From: Phoronis ovalis
Taxonomy: Eukaryota; Phoronida; Phoronidae
NCBI GenBank assembly: GCA_028565635.1
Contig: JAOXYB010052389.1
Span: 1 to 26,122 of the forward strand
Direction of reading: 5' to 3'
Length of the DNA stretch: 26,122 nucleotides
A program made the position numbers and the translations under genes. The notes beneath the pieces are model-generated. The model did not search any database, was not told where the DNA came from, and was given only the letters and a program-made list of their open reading frames with translations. Shown here one piece after another: positions 1-9,750 of this stretch (positions are counted from its first letter, which is position 1; every line of letters begins with the position of its first letter).

Positions 1-1003
1 CACTTTGTGCGAAATTAAAGCCACTTTCAAATAGAAATGTTCATATAGCTGCCCAGGGGCAAAAACAAAAAGAAAGACATATTAATACGCATCCAGAACT
101 ATTTTCGACATGTGGATTACAGAAGATGGTTGCTATTGGCTATCTAATGCCATATTTGTTCAGTTACCCGACCAATATTTGTATAATAGTACCCAGTTCT
201 TATATGCTGGCATACAGTCCAGGTAAACATGTATTCATTTGTGTAATATTAATTTTCAAACTTGCGAAAAAAAAAGTACAATGTAATTGAAATCAGTTTC
301 AATTAGATATGAAAACTATTTTGAATAAACGCTCACCCATTCCATTCTATGCCATTCCATTCCACTACATAATAATAGTAGATGTGCATTACCTCATATT
401 ACATACAACCACCTGTAGGGACTTAATTGACTGTTAAAACTGAAGCCAAGTATCGAAGTTCATTCCAATTCAATACTACTAATCACATTTTAAAAACGTG
501 TATTACATTAAAACAATAATTTCCACACGAACTGGCATAATTTCAGTTAAAAATATTAAAGTGTCCAAGAGTGTACACTCCCAAACAACTTGAACGAAAT
601 AATGTTAAGTGCATGCCACCAAAACTATACACACAGAACTGTGCTTCAGAAATACAAAGCAAAAATGCTTATGCTTGGGTTCAATCATGAAAAGGCAGTA
701 TTTCTATCCAGAATTTCAAAATTATACCAAAGAACATATGTTCAGATCTGAAATATAAGCTTTGTAGCCTAGATACTGCTGTTTTAATTGATTAATATAT
801 GTCAAGAACATATTTCTTTAAAGAGCAATTAACAAACATTGCATAATTATGGAATACTGTTTAGAACACAACAGAAATGAAGATATTATTAACCAATTGC
901 TAATACTAGTTTCCAAAGCTGAACAACAGCACAGCAATAAATATTGATTTACCCAGTAAAACGAAACACTATAGGCTATTTACTGCAATAGAAATCAACT
1001 GTG

Positions 1004-1588
1004 TTAAAGTGAATAAGGTGTCACTAACATTCATAAGCTATCCCTTTAGGTGCATTTTCAAAGAATAATTTCCCACAAGAATTTTTAAAATTATTAAATC
1101 CATTTTAAAGTTAAAGGCATTTATGTTGGTGGCTTTGGAACATGCCACTATAAACTTTTATTACCCATAATGCAAAGTGCACTGACATCAGAGATGAACA
1201 AGATTGCATGCATTTGTATGGTATAACACTGTAAAATCATTTATGTTTTATTTTTCTTAGGCAGTGATATGCTGCTGAAATGTAATGCTTTTATGAAGGT
1301 ATAGTCGAAGGGGTATTTAAAGCAAATAACTGCATTTTACTATTGTTATATGGGTGTATATCCCATATGGTTACATGCAAACCTTGTTCATCTCTGATGT
1401 CATCAGCACTTTGCATTATGGGTAATAAAGGTTATAATGGCTGCTTCCGGAGCCACCAACACAAATGCCTATATATATAACTTAAAAATGGATTGAGCAA
1501 TTTTGATAATTCTTCTTGAAAAATGTTCTTTTAAGATGCATGTAAATGAATAGCTTATGTCATGTTAGTGACACCTTGTTCACTTTAA
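1004..1588. repeat. Foldback (long inverted repeat) element flanked by TTAA
   Basis: Two arms of roughly 200 bp, about 1008-1215 and 1370-1584, are imperfect reverse complements around a spacer of about 155 bp. Landmarks in both arms are AAGGTGTCACTAACAT near the outer ends and CATAATGCAAAGTGC further in. Outside the arms TTAA occurs at 1004-1007 and 1585-1588, which could be a target-site duplication. No transposase frame is present, so this is probably a non-autonomous (MITE-like) element. The superfamily is uncertain; TTAA duplications are known for piggyBac and some Sola elements, but the termini are not diagnostic. Confidence 0.75.
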
Positions 1589-2230
1589 TCTTACATGGCA
1601 AACTTTTGCCTGGATTGTTTATTTACAAACAAATAATAGCTTCTCCACATATTGAAAAAAGATTAATAGGTGTTCACACTTATGTTAGGTGACAAAATGT
1701 TGGCAATGAGATGAAACAGCCTATGACAAATTGGCAAAAGACAAATACAATAACAAGGCCTATTGAGCAGTGAATCAAATTAATATGGCTGATTTGCCCT
1801 AAAATACTGTTTATCAAAAGTGTAATAAGTCATTTACTATCTTAACCAGGTAAATCTATTTTCAACAAAAAAGAGACAACAATTACTCACTTTTAAGATA
1901 TATCACAAAAATGTCATGTTTTAATACGAGTGTCAGTAATGAGTGTAATTCATCTTCATAGACTTAACAGACAACTGTACCGTAGTACATAATACTACAA
2001 CAAAACACAATGGTAACTGGACATAACACAATTTCATATGGCATTTATCCTGTATTCAACCTTACACAGTGTTGACGACAGACAGTACCAAAACCAGAAT
2101 CTTCTCAAACTTATCTATTTAACCTACAAGAAATTATTTAGGAGTTCTGCGTAAGGATAACACTTGCTATTAGTTATAAAGATTTCTGCAGAAAAATAAA
2201 TGTATTAACACTATGGCTGCTATTGCTCTC

Positions 2231-2236
2231 TTTATT
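2231..2236 (-). terminator. Candidate poly(A) signal of ZRANB1
   Basis: TTTATT on the plus strand reads AATAAA on the minus strand, about 110 nt after the ZRANB1 stop. The hexamer is frequent in AT-rich DNA, so position is the main support. Confidence 0.4.
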
Positions 2237-2345
2237 GTACAAACTAGATATAAAAAATGCTTAAAAAATGACAAGATTATCCAGCACTCTGCTAACCACA
2301 GTAATATCAAGATACATTGTCTTAAGTTTAATATCTTCAAAATTG

Positions 2346-2552
2346 TTACTCATCATCTGTTTCACCATCACTTGAAAACGGAGCTGCAGAATGAACTGCA
2401 CGTGGAAGACGCCGATAACGATCCAGCCATTCATCTGTCATCTGACGCACTTTGGTAGGTCTCTGACCGAACTTCATCACAGCAACCATGTGACCTCCAT
2501 CAGTGATTGAGCAGTCTAACCAATCACGGAGAATACTCTCTTCCCTTCCAAG
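2346..2552 (-). CDS. ZRANB1: ZRANB1 coding exon 8 and stop
   Basis: Encodes LRDWLDCSITDGGHMVAVM, then MTDEWLDRYRRL and an acidic C-terminus ending SDGETDDE before TAA. Human TRABID also ends in an acidic tail (SDGEEDEDD). The acceptor is TTTTCAG. Confidence 0.92.
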   Translation of the reverse strand, partial: LGREESILRDWLDCSITDGGHMVAVMKFGQRPTKVRQMTDEWLDRYRRLPRAVHSAAPFSSDGETDDE

Positions 2553-5500
2553 CTGAAAACAATATAACAAAATCTGTATGGATACAATAAAATTGATGGC
2601 ATAAACAATTTCATAACTGGGTATGACAGTGCAGTTTTCAATATAAAAGAAGCCATATATATAACTGGATGGTAAGATACATGCAAAAAAAACAAGTTAA
2701 TTAATTCATAATTTCCCTTAATACCATATTGGAATTTGTTTAACAAAAATTCAACAAAACAACTAAAATACCAGGAGTTGACTCGTTGGCACAAAACCTT
2801 TAAAGTTGGGCTCTCTGCAACCTGAGAGAATCCACTGGTCACCTCTTGAATGTCATAACTTTCAACATGGGTCGTATATCACTTTACCTCAGAAAAATCT
2901 GATGCCTTATGAGAACAACTGGTAGGAGTGTGTCATCTACTCTATCAGTAAGGAAAGCACCCCGACTTTTTGTCTCGCAGGCTTAATATCTTATAATATT
3001 TATTATTTAGAGTGCTTTGGCTCCAGAAGATTAATTTGTGAAAACAAGCTGAACTTCATACACCATTTAGAAAACACCGCCGGGACACCAACATAAAATT
3101 CAACTTCTAATAAAATAAACGTCAGAATTCAGAGCAATTGTCATTCCTTCATAACTATTAACTACCTAACTATTAACAAGCCCAACAAATATAAAAATTT
3201 ACATGCATGCAGTGTGATCAACAGTTTCTTCTCATGCAAAAAAGTAATAAAACCTACTCAGTCTGCAAAAAGAGGAACCATCTAGATAATGTTTGGTTCA
3301 GCTACAGCTGACAACAACCTTCACTTCATAAGATAAAGACAATGAGGATCAATACAAAGTTTAATGTAATTTCTTCAGGAATAATAAAATACAAACAAAC
3401 CTCTGATACGGTTAGGAAGTGAATAGTTAGAAGCTTTCCTTCACTGTCTGTTAAAGGCAGGTAAGCTACGTGTTGGTCATTGTTACTGTCCATGTTTGCA
3501 CCAGCACCCAAATTGGAATCTAAATTTGTCTCCATAGGTACGAGTGCAGAAAAATGTCCACGAGTATATCCCAGAGCTATAGGTGTTTTCCAGCAAAAAC
3601 TTTGTTCCCATAGTAATGGTAGGTAAACTCCTGAAAACAGCACATATTTCTTTACATTGGTTTATTTTAGCAGTTACAAACAGTACTACAACCTGCAGAT
3701 ACACATATAAAGAATGTTCTAATGCAATTATTTAACTAACTTTGATAGAAATCAGATGATGATGTAAATATTTAATGGTGAAATGTATTATAAAATGCAT
3801 AATCAAAGCTGAGCTCCAAAAGAAAATTTGCCTTGAAAATATAAATTTGCTATACTAGTTCATGTTGTTAGGACACAATGGTACTTATTGTATGCTAAGT
3901 ATTAACCGACCTTGAAATCTAGCATAACCAATGGTCTCTCCACGGAAACTTTTCACATACTTCACTCCATACACTATGATTGGCCGACGGAGTATATGTG
4001 CGACAGCAAATATATGAGTTTGCTCAAGAGAGGCACCTGGCTGACTGGCAAGATTGAGCAGTATTTCCCAGTCTTGGGCCCACTGTGTCTCTTCGAGACT
4101 GAAATGCATTGATTGCGCCTGGAGATTTTCAAAGTCTTTCCATCGAGGATAAAACCTAAAAAATTGAAGGCAGTTCTTACACATTACCAAGAATATTAAT
4201 TCAATATCAGCAAAAGTTCACATATTTAAATCTAGTCACAGTAAAAAAAAAATGATGCAGAATTTTTTTTTCTTTACAGAAGTCCTCGATATCAAATACG
4301 ATTTCAGCTAATGCTTAGATTACAATGTAGTTCATTACACTTATTCCAATCATTCAGTTTTTATTTTATAATCCTCGAGCTGTACACCACTATGCAGTTT
4401 TACACACCTGTGAGCATCTTAACTTACACTATGAAAACTATGTATTAAAGAAACCAGATGACTCTGAACCAATATTTACTAAAGGAATTCATCATTTCTA
4501 AAAACAACATAATGCTTTGCTCACATAGTTTCAGCACAAACCATAATAATTCAGATATTTATAGATAATATTTCACAGACAGATGAACTAGTTGTTACAT
4601 AAAATGACATCCGAAACTTGTGTAATCCCTGGGGAGGAGAAGACAAATAGGGCCCTAGAAATGGGTCTTTTTTCGAGTAATAATCCTAGAAAGAGAAGTC
4701 CATTTTTGAGAACAAAATCTTAAGAAAGGGCTGGATACTTTGAGTTTATGTGGCCGGAGTAATCCCATGACACAGATTAATACCTTGTAAACAACTGTGT
4801 CTGTGATACAAAGCTAAAAATGAAACTGATAAGATATCTTACGTGGTTGACCCTTCTATCAAGCTGTCTGCTAATGCTCGTCTCAATGTATTGTCTCCAT
4901 CAAATACTCCCCAACATGCTTGTAATGCGGAGTCTAACAAACAATCTCCAGCTGTGCGATTCCATAATGCATATAGCCGACTACCGAGGTGATCGGTCAA
5001 CTCCAAACTCCAGTTGATCACAGATTCCTCAACTTCCAGCTCTGAAAGATTATTTCGTGGGGGGTCAAAGAAATGCGGGTTTAACTAACGAAAAACTTTG
5101 GAATATTCATGCAGGGCTTTATTATATGATGTAATAATGCCTTAGTGGAAGGTAGGTGTGAACAAACAAAATTTCATGATCTCTGTATACTGCTGTACTA
5201 GACTCCTTTGTAGGTGACAAATTATAAATTCATAAACTACCTTTTAAAGTATATAACTATTATGAATACCAATCATTTACCAAACTAAAATAATTTGCAT
5301 AAAAAAATTTAATTATAACAGGCCATTCTTTATATATTATACAGTCAACTGACCTTGCTGAACAGCTTGGTCGGATAACTCGTCAAAAAGTTGTTTTTGA
5401 ATATGTCGTGGGAGATCCGATATATCTGTAACAGAAAAGTTAAAATAGAGTAGCATTCTATAATCACTACTAAACTTTGAAAACTTGGCACAAAATGTAA

Positions 5501-8194
5501 CAGTTCCACAAAAACTGCACAAAGCTTCCTAAAAACAGCTAAAAAATGCTTACTTTTAAGTAAGTTAACACTTCATAGCATTACATTTTGTACTCTAATG
5601 AATATTTTTGTCATTATCATGCAAACAGATTATTTACAGCAAATTTTTCTTAACACCGTTAGAGTTTTTACACTTTTTTGAGGTTTATACTTATTTCTTT
5701 TTCTAAACTTGATGTATGTTTTACTTTCAAATGGGTGTATAATACATAACAAAAGAGAAATCAGTTGGGATTTTATTTAATACTTATTTATTCCTAACAA
5801 GTATTTTACCATAGATCCATGTCACTACCACCACAATTATATTACTCACCGGTTGGCAAGGCAAATGTGGCACATTCTGTAAGAAAGAAACATGGGAAAT
5901 CTCCCTTTCTTTGGCGCAAACTGCTTGTAATATCCCTAAGGATATCAGAGGCGATATCAGGGCTAACATGTGATGGTACCCGTTTCCTGCCAGTAGTCGC
6001 CGAAAAATCAGACGAGACAAGTAACACTGCAAGCATGTCTTCCCGTTGAAAACGAAGGGCTAAAAAATAAATTATTTAAACATGATTTTGCACTACAGCC
6101 ATTTGACAGGAATAATACAAAATTCTGAGTGACTATGGCATGTTTCTGAAGAGGCAAATTCACTATCAAGTTTATAGTTGGTGCAAAAATTTTGATTGAA
6201 TAAGAAAATGCCTAATAAGTTAGAAACTGTAAATAAAATCTACAGTAGGTGTATGATAGAAATACTTGCTATGGAAACATAACTTACCTAAATGTACTAG
6301 AGTATATCCCATTTCATAAGCACTGGGTCTATTGAGTAAGGTACACTCATTCTGGGTAAGTTGTCTAGCTGGATCTCCACCTACAGTACGAGTTACGACA
6401 TTTGATATGAGTTTAAAATAATGTAATTGTTGTTACAAAATTATTGAGCATTAGCTGCAATCTGAACACATTTATATTAATTAATCTAAATGTGACATCA
6501 GTATAGTATCTCTACAAAAATATGATAAAATTAGATAAGTAAAATTATTTTTGCTATCGTAACACCAATAATCTTAAAACACAGTTCACGATATCATGGT
6601 TAAATATTCACGATACACTGACAAATTGCCAACATACCATGAATCTGCACATGAATAGTAAATGAATAGCTGTACATAAAATTTAAACACATTAATATTC
6701 AATATAATAAAATTTGCATAATTACATAGTCATCTATGAAATATTAAATTTGACTTTTATTCCGAGGATTACATAATCATCTATGAAATATTAAATTTGA
6801 CTTTTATTCCGAGGATTACATACTCATTGGTTAATACGGTTAATACTGTTTGGTGTTACAAAGCCAAACATGTTTGTAATGCCAGAAGTTTAGGTACATA
6901 CGGTTGGTTCCATCAGCTTTAAATTTCTGCTTAAAACTTTCCAACCTGTTCTCACCAATATGAATACAGTATTGGAACTTTGCAAGCATTGAAATAACAC
7001 CGCACATATCTTGTATTTTAACCCTAACTACATACACACTTTTAACACTCAAATGGTCCACTTATAATGAACACTGTTCCCTGCTAATCAACTTGCACGT
7101 TTACATGTTAACACTTACAATCACAAAAATAAACAGAACTTTAGGTTAATGCAAATAACACAGGAATGATACAACAAGATGGAAATTGTCTGGGTAAGTG
7201 CTAGTTAGAATGCAAACTACATTTACTAAATCCTGCTTAGTGCTAGGTAACACTGAATGATTGCTTTCATCAATTTGAAAGTAAAATCACTCACTTGTAA
7301 TAAATCGAGAAATATTTATTTACTTGCAAGCATTCTAAGACAAGCAACGCCAAAATTGACATAAAGTGTAAGGAGACTCTTACCTGAGGAAAGATAAGCC
7401 TCAACAGGCAAGGTATCACCTTCTACCACACCTGCACAGGCATTCAACCAAAGCCAATCAGATTCCTGCATTTTATTGCGAATCTGTTTAAATCTTCGGT
7501 CATCCTTATTGTCTGAAGTTCCTGCCACATTGTCCATGTTTCTAATATTTGGTGATATTTGCGGGGATTTTTTGTAAATAGTTACTGATTCTTCCTGAGA
7601 ACAAGCACCACCACTAGCACTTTCAGTTAGTCTAGCAGTTTTTGGCAATCCACAAAGAGCACACTTTACAGACCTCGGCCAATTTTCATAAGTGCAGGCC
7701 TTACAAGTCCATTTTGGCGCAGTACAAATCCTGCTGAGAGATGTGTTATTAAGATTTGTTCCCATTTTTGTGGCTGTAGATCTCCTAGCAGCAGACATAA
7801 GTCGATTTCTATCATTATGTAACTCTTTTGTGGCTTCTGGTGAATTAGGTGAAGTCCTTGGAGAATTTTTTGACTTAGATGCTGAAGCTTCACTAATATT
7901 AACATCAATATGAAGAGGGTGACTAGGATTTATATTTCGTACAGTATGGCACTGCACACATTTCTTTGATTTAGGCCAATTATTGTATGTACATGCTGGA
8001 CAAGTCCATTTGTTTCCATTTGATGGTGTTGCCTCCTGTCGACTGATACGAGGAGCTAAATTATAGATCTCTTGGTCAACAGGCTCCTGGATTAGTGTCT
8101 GTGGCTTAGGAGCATGGCAAAGAACACATTTCTTTGAAGCAGGAAAGTTTTCATATGTGCAGTATTCACATGGCCACTTCTGAATATCACTCAT
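2346..8194 (-). CDS. ZRANB1: ZRANB1 / TRABID ubiquitin thioesterase, complete gene, 8 coding exons
   Basis: The gene encodes an OTU-family deubiquitinase; in other animals it prefers K29- and K33-linked chains and also cuts K63, with a reported role in Wnt signalling. Exons in coding order are 8194-7384, 6380-6288, 6059-5850, 5425-5354, 5041-4843, 4155-3911, 3630-3401 and 2552-2346, giving 688 codons against 708 in human. Three NZF zinc fingers have Cys at 9/12/23/26, 65/68/79/82 and 164/167/178/181, each W-x-C-x2-C-T-Y. A linker and ankyrin-like ubiquitin-binding part (about 245-390) follow, then the OTU domain. Catalytic Cys is C429 in AGDCLLD and His is H569 in YTRGHFSAL. Intron phases join without a stop. 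The start at 8194 gives MSDIQKW, matching the family N-terminus, and a good 3' splice site 6 nt upstream suggests a 5' UTR intron. Confidence 0.95.
2553..3400 (-). other. ZRANB1 intron 7
   Basis: An 848-bp GT-AG intron. I see no repeat or further exon in it; the two minus-strand open frames that enter it are run-on from the neighbouring exons. Confidence 0.8.
3401..3630 (-). CDS. ZRANB1: ZRANB1 coding exon 7: catalytic histidine
   Basis: Encodes YLPLLWEQSFCWKTPIALG, then YTRGHFSALVPME with the OTU general base (H569 here, H585 in human). The acceptor is TTTTCAG and the donor is GAG/GTTTGT. The exon ends in phase 0. Confidence 0.94.
3911..4155 (-). CDS. ZRANB1: ZRANB1 coding exon 6: OTU core
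   Basis: Encodes FYPRWKDFENL, LASQPGASLEQTHIF and HILRRPIIVYGVKY, all near-identical to human TRABID. The acceptor is TTTTTTAG and the donor is CAAG/GTCGGT. The exon starts in phase 2 and ends in phase 1. Confidence 0.94.
4843..5041 (-). CDS. ZRANB1: ZRANB1 coding exon 5: catalytic cysteine
   Basis: Encodes INWSLELTDHLGSRLYALW, then NRTAGDCLLDSALQACWG with the OTU nucleophile (C429 here, C443 in human). The acceptor is TTTCAG and the donor is CAC/GTAAGA; the exon ends in phase 2. Confidence 0.94.
5354..5425 (-). CDS. ZRANB1: ZRANB1 coding exon 4
   Basis: A 72-nt exon encoding ISDLPRHIQKQLFDEL, matching human IEDLPPTVQEKLFDEV at the entry to the OTU domain. It has a CTGTTACAG-type acceptor and a GTCAGT donor, phase 1 on both sides. 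Confidence 0.9.
5850..6059 (-). CDS. ZRANB1: ZRANB1 coding exon 3
   Basis: A 210-nt exon encoding LRFQREDMLAVLLV and then SLRQRKGDFPCFFLTE, matching the human FQRQDMLAILLTE and HQRKGDFACYFLTD segments. It is bounded by TTTTTAG and GTGAGTAA, phase 1 on both sides. Confidence 0.93.
6288..6380 (-). CDS. ZRANB1: ZRANB1 coding exon 2
   Basis: A 93-nt exon whose frame was not listed as a long ORF. It reads GDPARQLTQNE followed by LLNRPSAYEMGYTLVHL, closely matching the human ARQLTADEVRLLNRPSAFDVGYTLVHL region of the ankyrin-like domain. It is bounded by a TGTAG acceptor and a GTAAGTT donor, phase 1 on both sides. Confidence 0.93.
6381..7383 (-). other. ZRANB1 intron 1 (coding), containing a short tandem repeat
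   Basis: A 1003-bp GT-AG intron, the largest between ZRANB1 coding exons. The only structure seen is the 47-bp duplication at 6721-6826. The open frame at 6840-7061 has no splice support and no similarity. Confidence 0.8.
6721..6826. repeat. Tandem repeat, 47-bp unit, about 2.2 copies
   Basis: The unit starting ATTACATAGTCATCTATG and ending TATTCCGAGG is repeated at 6768-6814 with a single base difference, followed by a partial third copy (ATTACATACTCAT). It lies inside a ZRANB1 intron. The near-identity suggests a recent duplication. Confidence 0.9.
7384..8194 (-). CDS. ZRANB1: ZRANB1 coding exon 1: three NZF zinc fingers
   Basis: Encodes residues 1-270 and the first base of codon 271. All three NZF fingers and the start of the ubiquitin-binding region (LWLNACAGVVEGD) are here. 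The donor is CAG/GTAAGAG. The ATG is preceded by TCAAAA and a TTTTCAG acceptor at 8201-8202. The frame stays open upstream to 8482, but that part is absent from the family and lies beyond the acceptor, so I exclude it. The Ser/Pro-rich linker between fingers 2 and 3 (about residues 100-155) looks disordered. Confidence 0.93.
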
Positions 8195-8254
8195 TTTTGA
8201 CTGAAAATCAGAATCAAAACTCAAAATATGTCTTTCTAAAAAGAGGGCATTTTG

Positions 8255-8298
8255 ATAACTATATTGGAAACTGAATACTGCATAACTATATTGGAAAC
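8255..8298. repeat. Short direct repeat, 17 bp, spaced 27 bp
   Basis: ATAACTATATTGGAAAC occurs at 8255-8271 and again at 8282-8298. It lies just upstream of the ZRANB1 start, in the probable 5' UTR intron. Confidence 0.8.
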
Positions 8299-8519
8299 AG
8301 TCCTGAGTAGGTGCATGACTTTGATTTGATGTGTCTTCTGTTGGAAGGTGACAATTAAGTATACTCCCAGGTGTACTTGTCGAAAATGTTGGTAGGGTAT
8401 GCAGCCCAGCATAAAAACCCCTGATCCTGTGATAAATAAAGGTCAACAAAAATATACCCTGTGGGAATTGAAAAATACACAAAAAGCATACCCTGTGGTA
8501 ATTAGTTCTCCAAAAATAT

Positions 8520-9041
8520 TAGTTCTGGTTCATGACGTTCTGCACTAGCTCTTGATAATTTGACTTGTGAGCTGTGCGAACATTCATGAAAACTTACATA
8601 GCCAATTACAGTGAAAGTGCTCAAATTTGGAAATCTATGTAATTCCTACCGAATGAGTTCATATATCAGCGTCCAGATACTCTCTCATTATCCAACTTCA
8701 ACTGCCACTACTTCTATGGCTATTTGCAACTCCTGCACTGGCACCCAGAGGGATGGAGCACTGAGTTGGTGTGTGAGGCCCAGGGTAAAACAAGCTTACT
8801 GCATGGTAAAAACTGAATTCAGGAGTTTCAAATGGTGAAGGGAGTAGTTGAAGTAGAAGTTGGATAATAAGAGAGTATCTGGACAATGATGTATGAACTA
8901 ATTCGGTAGGAATTACATACCATTAGATTTCGAAGTTTGGGCACTTTCACTGTAATTGGCTATGTAAGTTTCCATGAATGTTTGCACAGCTCACAAGTCA
9001 GATTATCAAGAGCTAGTGCAGAACGTCATGAACCAGGACTA
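8520..9041. mobile_element. Foldback MITE, copy 1 (possibly Mutator-like)
   Basis: Arms of about 190 bp (8520-8710 and 8850-9041) are reverse complements with few differences. The outer ends read TAGTTCTGGTTCATGACG and, inverted, TAGTCCTGGTTCATGACG. The adjoining 9-mers CAAAAATAT (8511-8519) and TCAAAATAT (9042-9050) match at 7 of 9 positions, consistent with an eroded 9-bp duplication. No transposase is encoded; the open frames inside are by-products of the arms. A related copy lies at 9283-9682 in opposite orientation. Confidence 0.85.
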
Positions 9042-9200
9042 TCAAAATATATAACCCATTGAAATAATATACCCTGTGGTAGAAGAAAATGTGACGGAAA
9101 ATTTTAGATCTTAATTTTTATGTTAAATATACAAGTTACGGAAATGAATAGTCACAAGGTTACATAATTATACAAGGCCCACTATATGAATAATTAAAAA

Positions 9201-9750
9201 TTTGTATTCCAGAAACTTTATTGCCCTGGTGAGGCTCGGACTCACAAATAATAATACCTCCCCATTGCTACACCAACCATGATAGTCCTGGTTCATGACG
9301 TTCTGCACTAGCTCTTGATAATCTGACTTGTGAGCTGTGTGAACAGTCATGGAAACTTACATAGCCAATTACAGTGAAAGTGCCCAAACTTCAAAATCTA
9401 TGTAAATCCTACCGAATTAGTTCATACATCACTGTCCAGATACTTTCTGATTATCCAACTTCAACTACTCCCTTCACCATTTGAAACTCTTGAATTCAGT
9501 TTTTACCATGCAGTAAGGTTGTTTTACCCTGGGCCTCACACACCAACCCAATTTTTTTGATAAGTACCCCATTCCTCTGGGTGCCAGCGCAGGAGTTGCA
9601 AATAGCCATAGAAGTAGTGGCAGAAGTTGGATAATGAGAGAGTATCTGGACGCTGATATATGAACGTCATGAACCAGGACTACAACCATGATTGCTCATG
9701 ATAATTACTGACATCTAAGTACGACGCACTAACCGATTGTACTACGGGGC
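9201..9750 (-). mobile_element. tRNA-derived SINE-like sequence split by foldback MITE copy 2
   Basis: Read on the minus strand from 9750, it begins GCCCCGTAGTACAATCGG, which contains a good RNA polymerase III box A (TAGTACAATCGG) at a tRNA-like distance from the start. After the MITE and one copy of its duplication are removed, the sequence continues GTGTAGCAATGGGGAGG and then GAGCCTCACCAGGGCA near 9220-9240. Box B is weak (AGTCCGAGCC), and the 5' and 3' ends pair only partly. It is therefore not a working tRNA gene. The 3' limit is uncertain. Confidence 0.5.
9283..9682. mobile_element. Foldback MITE, copy 2, with a shortened right arm
   Basis: The element runs from TAGTCCTGG to CCAGGACTA and is flanked by a perfect 9-bp duplication CAACCATGA at 9274-9282 and 9683-9691. 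The left arm is full length, but the right arm lacks about 126 bp relative to copy 1; the missing part in copy 1 lies between two GAAC tetranucleotides. The unique middle is inverted relative to copy 1. Long inverted termini with a 9-bp duplication fit non-autonomous Mutator-like elements; the family call is inference. It is inserted in a SINE-like sequence. Confidence 0.9.

Larger units (their letters stand above)
1..2345. other. Intergenic region downstream of ZRANB1
   Basis: No exon-like open frame with splice sites or recognisable protein similarity is visible on either strand. The stretch is AT-rich. It contains the foldback element at 1004-1588 and the likely 3' UTR of ZRANB1 at its right end. 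The open frame at 2213-2458 on the plus strand is low-complexity and runs over the last ZRANB1 exon, so it is not called. Confidence 0.6.

Noticed and set aside
2213..2458. Plus-strand 81-codon open frame at the left
   Set aside because: It overlaps the ZRANB1 last exon in antisense, and its sequence is low-complexity His/Lys/Asn-rich.
8195..8482. In-frame upstream extension of the ZRANB1 first exon (96 residues)
   Set aside because: It has no counterpart in TRABID, runs through a good TTTTCAG acceptor at 8201 and contains a short direct repeat. The start MSDIQKW matches the family N-terminus.
8611..8838. Open frames inside the foldback MITEs (also 8698-8886, 9168-9350, 9474-9689)
   Set aside because: The same kind of frame appears on both strands because the arms are palindromic. 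There is no similarity to a transposase.
9683..9750. A functional tRNA gene
   Set aside because: Box A is good, but the anticodon arm and T arm do not fold properly, the acceptor ends pair only partly and the sequence is split by a MITE.
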